DNA of 64,000 nucleotides from Gnetum montanum (Eukaryota; Streptophyta; Gnetopsida; Gnetales; Gnetaceae), in contig MNCI01000596.1 of the NCBI GenBank assembly GCA_015680685.1, forward strand, positions 213,677-277,676. Direction: 5' to 3'. The notes under the pieces were generated by a model, which had not been told where the DNA came from, did no database searches, and worked only from the letters and a program-made list of their open reading frames with translations. The position numbers and the translations under genes were made by a program. Shown in pieces: positions 59,401 through 64,000 of this stretch. Within the stretch, counting starts at the first letter, position 1; each line of letters opens with the position of its first letter.

Positions 59401-59884
59401 GAAGTAGTGTGCAATTATTCTACAGCAGCAAGAGCATAACTATGACCTCTCTTTAGGCATCAAATACTAGATTTACAAAGATGCTGCTTTCCAACTACAA
59501 CTTCAAGTACAAAAGCTCTCAATAAAAGTGGAACAAATAATTTATTTTCTTCAGTATTACCTTTTTTTTAGGTTTAGAGGCTCAAGGATTGGAAGCTTTT
59601 AGCTTTTGTTGCTATTTATTCTTTATCTCTGATTAATGTATTCTTTTTTCTTTAGAGAGAGTTTTCTCCTTCTCTTTACACAACAAAATCCTTTGTAAGA
59701 AGTGAAAATCCATGAGGGCGTTTTGAATAAGGGCAAGACTTGATCTTGTTCCTACCCTAGAGGAGAGGTTTTCCAGGATTGGTTGTAAGGATGAAAACCT
59801 AAAAATGTATGCCTAAAATCGTTGGGCATTTTCTTTACATTCTTTTTGATGATATGATGTACTTTGAATTTTTTTTAATATTAT

Positions 59885-59965
59885 TTTTCATTTTTGAGGG
59901 TCTGACACCCATGACTTGGAGCTTTGAAATCAAAAATCTTACCACTAAGCTAATACCATTAGCTT
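59885..59965 (-). repeat. SINE-like fragment with A-box-like motif
   Basis: The minus strand reads TTAGCTTAGTGGTAAG, then gatttcaaagctccaagtcatgggtgtcagacc. This is the clearest A-box-like copy of the family, but the B-box has decayed. No tRNA cloverleaf can be completed, so it is not a tRNA gene. Confidence 0.5.
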
Positions 59966-60159
59966 ACTTCTCTTTGTCCATTTTCTTTTATTAAAAGATA
60001 CATCCTTTTCTATTGGCAATTTCTGCTTTATTGTCTTACTTCTAAAAATAGAATAAAGCAACTTTTATATAAATTCATTAGACATTCTTTGTTATCCCTA
60101 GGTTGGTGAAGGTTTGATTCCTACCGGTCAAGTGTTCAAGAATTAAAATTAAAATTAAA

Positions 60160-60318
60160 ACAAGCTAAAATAGGGAACGCTCGGCCCTTTGCTTCAGCCA
60201 GGGTTCATCGCACAAGGCGGTGGTAGCCTGGGTTGGTGAACTACTCGGGCTGTGTTTTTGGCATTATACTAATTTCTTTAAAAAACAAAGGGCCGAGCGT
60301 TGCCCAGATTTAGCTTGT
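60160..60318. mobile_element. Foldback (MITE-like) element upstream of the host gene
   Basis: Inverted arms of about 33 bases, 60160-60192 (acaagctaaa ... acgctcggccctttg) and 60285-60318 (its near-complement), enclose a 92-base loop that itself has cagcc/ggctg ends. The element is about 520 bases before the ATG at 60840. ATTAAA occurs on both sides, a possible target duplication two bases off the right arm. Confidence 0.6.
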
Positions 60319-60839
60319 ACATTAAATGATGAAAACTTTGAGAGCAGCGTCTCCGAATCCAATTTCGGAGACGTGTTTCATGAAACGTAATCTGTTTGTT
60401 CAAACGAGGAACCAGAAACAAAAATACGAGATACAAAAGATCAGCGGCTGCAGCCGGCAGATCTAGAACAATCACATGAATTCCAAAAACTTGACTCTCT
60501 GAGTGGGTCTCACACGTGGGCCTGACATATTCAATTTGATGTTTCCTAATAATTCCTGTCGCTGTCATATCATATGCAAAATTTTAACGAAACCCACCTG
60601 CCTTGGGATTCTGTTCATGATCATGGGTATCCCAAAACGCAGCCCATCCCCGGCTCTGTGGTCCTGAACAGTCCAGGGATGCCTCAAAACGTTTTCCCCC
60701 TTCACAAGTCTCCATTTGTAAGCAAAATCCTCCAGAATTTGTTCCCATCTTTTTCGAGGAAATTTCTTGAAAACACTAATGTCGCTGATTTCCTGGTAGT
60801 TCTCCATGCCTGAGTTATTGTGTTGGCTTAGGTTCTGCA
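60319..60839 (+). promoter_or_regulatory. 5' flank of the host gene (promoter and leader region)
   Basis: This less AT-rich sequence lies between the foldback element and the start codon. I could not place a convincing TATA box or transcription start. Minus-strand frames 60278-60568 and 60565-60927 and plus frame 60574-60813 cross it without recognisable content. Confidence 0.4.
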
Positions 60840-62775
60840 ATGGTGACTGAAACCAGTTTTCATTATTGGGTCCATTGGCCCGCTGTTGTCTGCGAAGTCT
60901 TGGTGCTAATTGCAGTAGCTGCAGCAATTCTGGTAATTTACGGGGTGGAGTACAGATCCTGGAGAAAATCTGGGGCCTCTCTCACTTCTGCAGCTTACAT
61001 TTATGATGACGGAGAGCTCTGGATTCCTTGCTGGAGATGTGTTTCTCCCAAGGTGTTTCTCTGCATCAGAGCCGCTTGTTTCCTTCTTCTTGCCGGTTTC
61101 ATGGCAGCTGATCTTGCTGTTCATTCCTACAGAATCTACTTCTTCTATACGGAGTGAGTCGTTCTCATTTTCACTTGTTTGTTTATTGAATTACCTTCGA
61201 CCTATCAGACCGTCAATCTGCTCTGCTTTTTGTTCTGGCAACTTTTGAACTCTGTCTTGCTAGTGGACTGAAATGCAAACGGGTTTTTGTTGATTAGATA
61301 ATGCGTTTTGATTTAGCTACCCTACTGCCTAGATCAATTATGCGTTATAATGTTTGAAATTTAAAGTTGTGCGCTGATCTTTATTTCTAGCGTCGTAAAT
61401 CTTTCAAGGAATTGCAGAAACATGGAAGTGTGCAAATATGGTGTGACCAAGATTAGAAAGAAAAGAATTCGGAAGAAAGTAGTAATTGAATATTCAAAGC
61501 AGCTGGAACATTATGTTACCGGTTAAAACTGTAATAATTCAATATCAAGTATCATCATCCTTTTATCCTTATCATTATCTTTTTGGCCGGCCAACCACCA
61601 GTTGGCTGGACATTGTCAGCCAAGATAAATAATTATCATCATAACGCTGCTCAAAAGTTGACCCTTTTTACCGGAATTATTAAACATATGTATTGTTAGG
61701 ACTTTGTTACAGAAAATAAATAATCAATGGATTATTATAGGAGAATGTGCACTGCTTTTGATTTTTTTTTCAACACTAAAATCAGTTGTCAATGAATCAA
61801 TTCTGGATTTCATTAATTTGGAAAAAATTTGGGTCAAATAATAGATATATATTATAAACTAGATCTTGTAATTACACGGTCAGAAGCTTTACAAGTACTC
61901 TGCTATTTACATATGTCAGGAACCATATCCATAGGTACTTCAGGGAATGCTCATTTCTTCTATAAAGGAAATTAAATAGGAGAAATCCTTCGTAGTAACA
62001 ACTGCAGCAGAGTTATTAGTTTGCTATCAGGACTATTCATTGTTCATAAATTTTCATTGATTTTTATTATTTTAGATACAATTTTTGAATTTTAAGAAGA
62101 ACCTTTAAGAATGCCATAAATTCATTTTAATTGTAATTTGCTTTTCTGTTGAGCAGGTGGACCTTTACTTTAGTGGCTATCTACTTTGCGGTAATATTCA
62201 TAATCCTTCGATCACTCTATTCATCTATCTATGCATGTTTTTATGGGGGGAAATGTTCATTAATTATTTGATAATTGATCCATGCCACCAACTACTAAGG
62301 TATCTATAACAATAATTAAGATTCTCTGACCACTAATTCTATTTGACAGTTGGCATGACATTTGCATGTCACCACGTTGTTAGGAGCATTGGAACTTTAT
62401 AATTATCTTATTTGTTTGTATTTGTTATTGAATATAATTTGGTTTGAACTTTTACACCATTTTTGTTTCTTCCGTGCAAATGAAATCCATTTCTAGAGCC
62501 AGAAATTGAATGATTGTCGATCTCTTTTTCTCTTATTGTAGTTGGCAACCCTTGTTTCATTCAAGGGATGTTATAAATCTTCAAATCAAGGTTCTGCTCA
62601 ACATCAGGATGAAATAGCTGACTTCTTGAAGACAGATACAGAACGAGTACACAATGCTGGTTGTACCAATGGAAATTTAGATAGCGTACCAGTCAGGTCA
62701 GAAGCATATGGCAACTGCATGGATAAAAGGAAGAAAACTGGATGTTTAGGTTTTCTTATGCAAATAATTTTTCAG
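60840..62775 (+). CDS. Multi-pass membrane protein, plant rolling stone-like family (5' part; exons 60840-61153, 62157-62190, 62542-62775)
   Basis: The spliced frame gives the first 194 residues. Membrane segments lie at about residues 15-36, 72-94 and 106-123, the last built across exons 1-3. Family landmarks seen are the YRSWRKSG stretch after the first segment, a charged loop with YDDGELW, then YFFYTEWTFTLVAIYFALATL, which is the signature of the plant proteins grouped with animal rolling stone (PTHR12242 type). Exon 1 ends ACG GA before gtgagt, exon 2 (34 bases) starts after gagcag and ends before gtaata, exon 3 starts after ttgtag and ends CAG before gtttgc. All phases fit. The start is chosen because MVTETSFHYWVHW matches the usual short N-terminus. 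The function in plants is not established. The remaining C-terminal exons lie beyond the window. Confidence 0.85.
61154..62156 (+). other. Intron 1 of the membrane protein gene
   Basis: This 1003-base gt-ag intron is AT-rich. A short inverted repeat (atcattatctttttggcc at 61573-61590 against ggctg ... gccaagataaataattat to about 61638) could be a small foldback insertion. Nothing else was seen. Confidence 0.7.
62157..62190 (+). CDS. Exon 2 of the membrane protein gene (34-base microexon)
   Basis: It completes the split GAG codon and encodes WTFTLVAIYFA, the most conserved motif of the family. Too short for open-frame scans, it is recognised by motif and by AG/GT borders. Confidence 0.85.
62542..62775 (+). 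CDS. Exon 3 of the membrane protein gene
   Basis: It encodes 78 residues: LATLVSFKGCYKS completes the third membrane segment, then a polar, probably cytosolic loop (QHQDEIADFLKTDTERVH) and KKTGCLGFLMQIIFQ, the entry to the next membrane segment. It ends at a CAG/gt donor. Reading on into the intron gives an early stop after about 28 codons. Confidence 0.85.
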
Positions 62776-64000
62776 GTTTGCATGCCTTTTCTAGCTACTT
62801 TGCAGTTGTACTTTAATAACTTCAGTTGTGATAACCTGGACTTCAGCCATTTTAGGGATTAATAATTCATGAACAAACCTGTAATTAAAAATATGACACA
62901 GACAATAATTCAGGATTTGAAGAATTAAGGATAATTCTGAAGAACAAAGTCTAAGGAAAAGTGTTCTACTTTTGAACAGGTGAAATTTTTATTCAAGATG
63001 TTTGATAGAATAAAGATAAACTGTAGACTTAATATACTAAACGTATCATCTCCTATAGCCTCTGTAGACTTAATATACTCATAACAGTAATATTAACTCT
63101 TTCGATATGGATAAGAAAACTGTGATAAGTGCCATTCAGGGACCTCCATTAGAAGTCAGTCTTGTCTTTGTAGAGTTTGGTGTTCATGTAGGACAGTTTT
63201 TTGATCCAAATAATGCTAGTTGGTAAGATGTTTGCTTCCAGTTTTAACCAAAAACATTTGAGACATTGATTCTTTTCATTTTTCATTTTAATTTTTTATA
63301 TTTTGATTTTGAAGGAAGGTAATTACATTCTTCAAAGGGCACAATGTCATACTTTGAACTTTGAATGCTCATGCTCCTAAGTTAAGCAGCATCCATGGGT
63401 CCCATGTTCAATCCGATGCACTGTAAATACCTAACACCTTGAAAAGAAACAGCATGTGCTTTATAAACTGACCATGGAACTGGTATGATCAGTAGTTTCT
63501 ATTTGTCAAAAAAATAACGAAAAAAACTTTCTTGAAAGATTTTATCCCTATGAGAACGTAATAACTTTGAGTAGAATGATCTCCCTTGGCATTCAATGGA
63601 GCCAAACCAAGTCTTAATCCGTTTCCTCTCCACTAGCTAGCCCTTCACGTCATGCCTTGCTTCCTTCCATATTCCTAAGACAATTATTTATGGATCATTT
63701 TATAAACTGAAACTATAATTTTTACTTGTGTCCACTAAGACCTTTGAATTCCTTCTACGGAAAAGTTTTAATTTATAATTTAGTGCTACCCAGTAGAATT
63801 TAACCTGTCACCTAGGGTTGCGAGGCCAAGACCCTTACTGCCAAGCTAACACCTCATTGAACAATCATGTCTGTGATCCAATAAATAGGCACATAGTTTA
63901 GGACCATAAAGTGGAGTATACCACTTCTGTAAACTGTCTGTCAATCATGATTACATTTAATATGTTTCTGTTTAACATGTTTCAATGTATTCTTTTGTCT
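62776..64000 (+). other. Intron 3 of the membrane protein gene (continues past the window)
   Basis: It opens with gtttgc. No further family exon was recognised before the window ends, so the intron is at least 1.2 kb. It contains a SINE-like copy at 63795-63870. Confidence 0.65.
63795..63870 (-). repeat. SINE-like copy inside intron 3
   Basis: The minus strand reads TTAGCTTGGCAGTAAG, then gtcttggcctcgcaaccc and gacaggttaaattctac, followed by a body resembling the 58.7-59.0 kb units (actaaattataaatt). It is tRNA-like but cannot fold as a functional tRNA. Confidence 0.5.

Noticed and set aside
59885-59965. tRNA gene
   Set aside because: Only A-box- and weak B-box-like parts are present. Acceptor and anticodon stems cannot be formed.
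60278-60927. Minus-strand frames upstream of and overlapping exon 1
   Set aside because: They have no recognisable domain and oppose the well-supported plus-strand exon.

Overview
The window is nuclear DNA from a plant, very likely a seed plant with a large, repeat-rich genome. A gymnosperm would fit the depth of decayed Ty3 (Gypsy) nesting, but the sequence does not prove it. About 55 kb is nested, mutated LTR retrotransposons. One host gene was found, at the right end. Most open frames in the first 57 kb are fragments of retrotransposon gag, protease and pol, or accidents in noncoding repeats.

Layout. I use letters for elements. Element E (2056-44225, minus strand) is the outermost of a stack. 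Its left LTR is split by element C (2953-9617, plus strand). Its internal region is split by element B (12971-38547, plus strand). The left LTR of B is split by element A (14130-27251, minus strand), the most complete element, with gag, protease, reverse transcriptase, RNase H and integrase of the Athila type. The split ends of E and B can be joined and compared with their uninterrupted partner LTRs at 42413-44225 and 37310-38547, so the insertion points are visible. Element D (46883-56830, minus strand) is a second Athila-like element related to A and C. Between E and D lies a probable LTR (about 45240-46132) and a 725-base piece that looks inverted by the assembly (46134-46858). Gaps are at 11560-12062 and 59317-59329, with single Ns at 3284, 7380, 16348, 46133 and 46859.

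How the elements relate. A, C and D share LTR ends (TGATGA...TCATCA), a TATAAATA promoter near the start of the LTR, a TTGGCGCC-type primer-binding site, a G-rich polypurine tract, the same Gag N-terminus, and a conserved noncoding 3' region (U-rich TTTTACAC repeats, then a GCATGGTGTGG hairpin block). C has lost the whole pol region. B and E belong to another lineage with a different primer-binding site. They carry gag and protease only, and in B the place of pol is taken by about 3 kb of roughly 186-base satellite-like repeats.

The most unusual feature is shared across LTR families: immediately upstream of the TATA box each promoter carries an array of short palindromic or repeated motifs (GCGATATCGC in C, GTCGAC/GTATAC in A, GATATC in D, others elsewhere). 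The motif differs by family but the place and design are the same, and copy number differs between the two LTRs of one element.

Right end. From 58.7 kb the window holds small tRNA-derived SINE-like repeats, a foldback element (60160-60318), and then the 5' half of a host gene (from 60840, running off the window) for a multi-pass membrane protein of the plant family related to animal rolling stone proteins. Three exons with proper splice sites are present.
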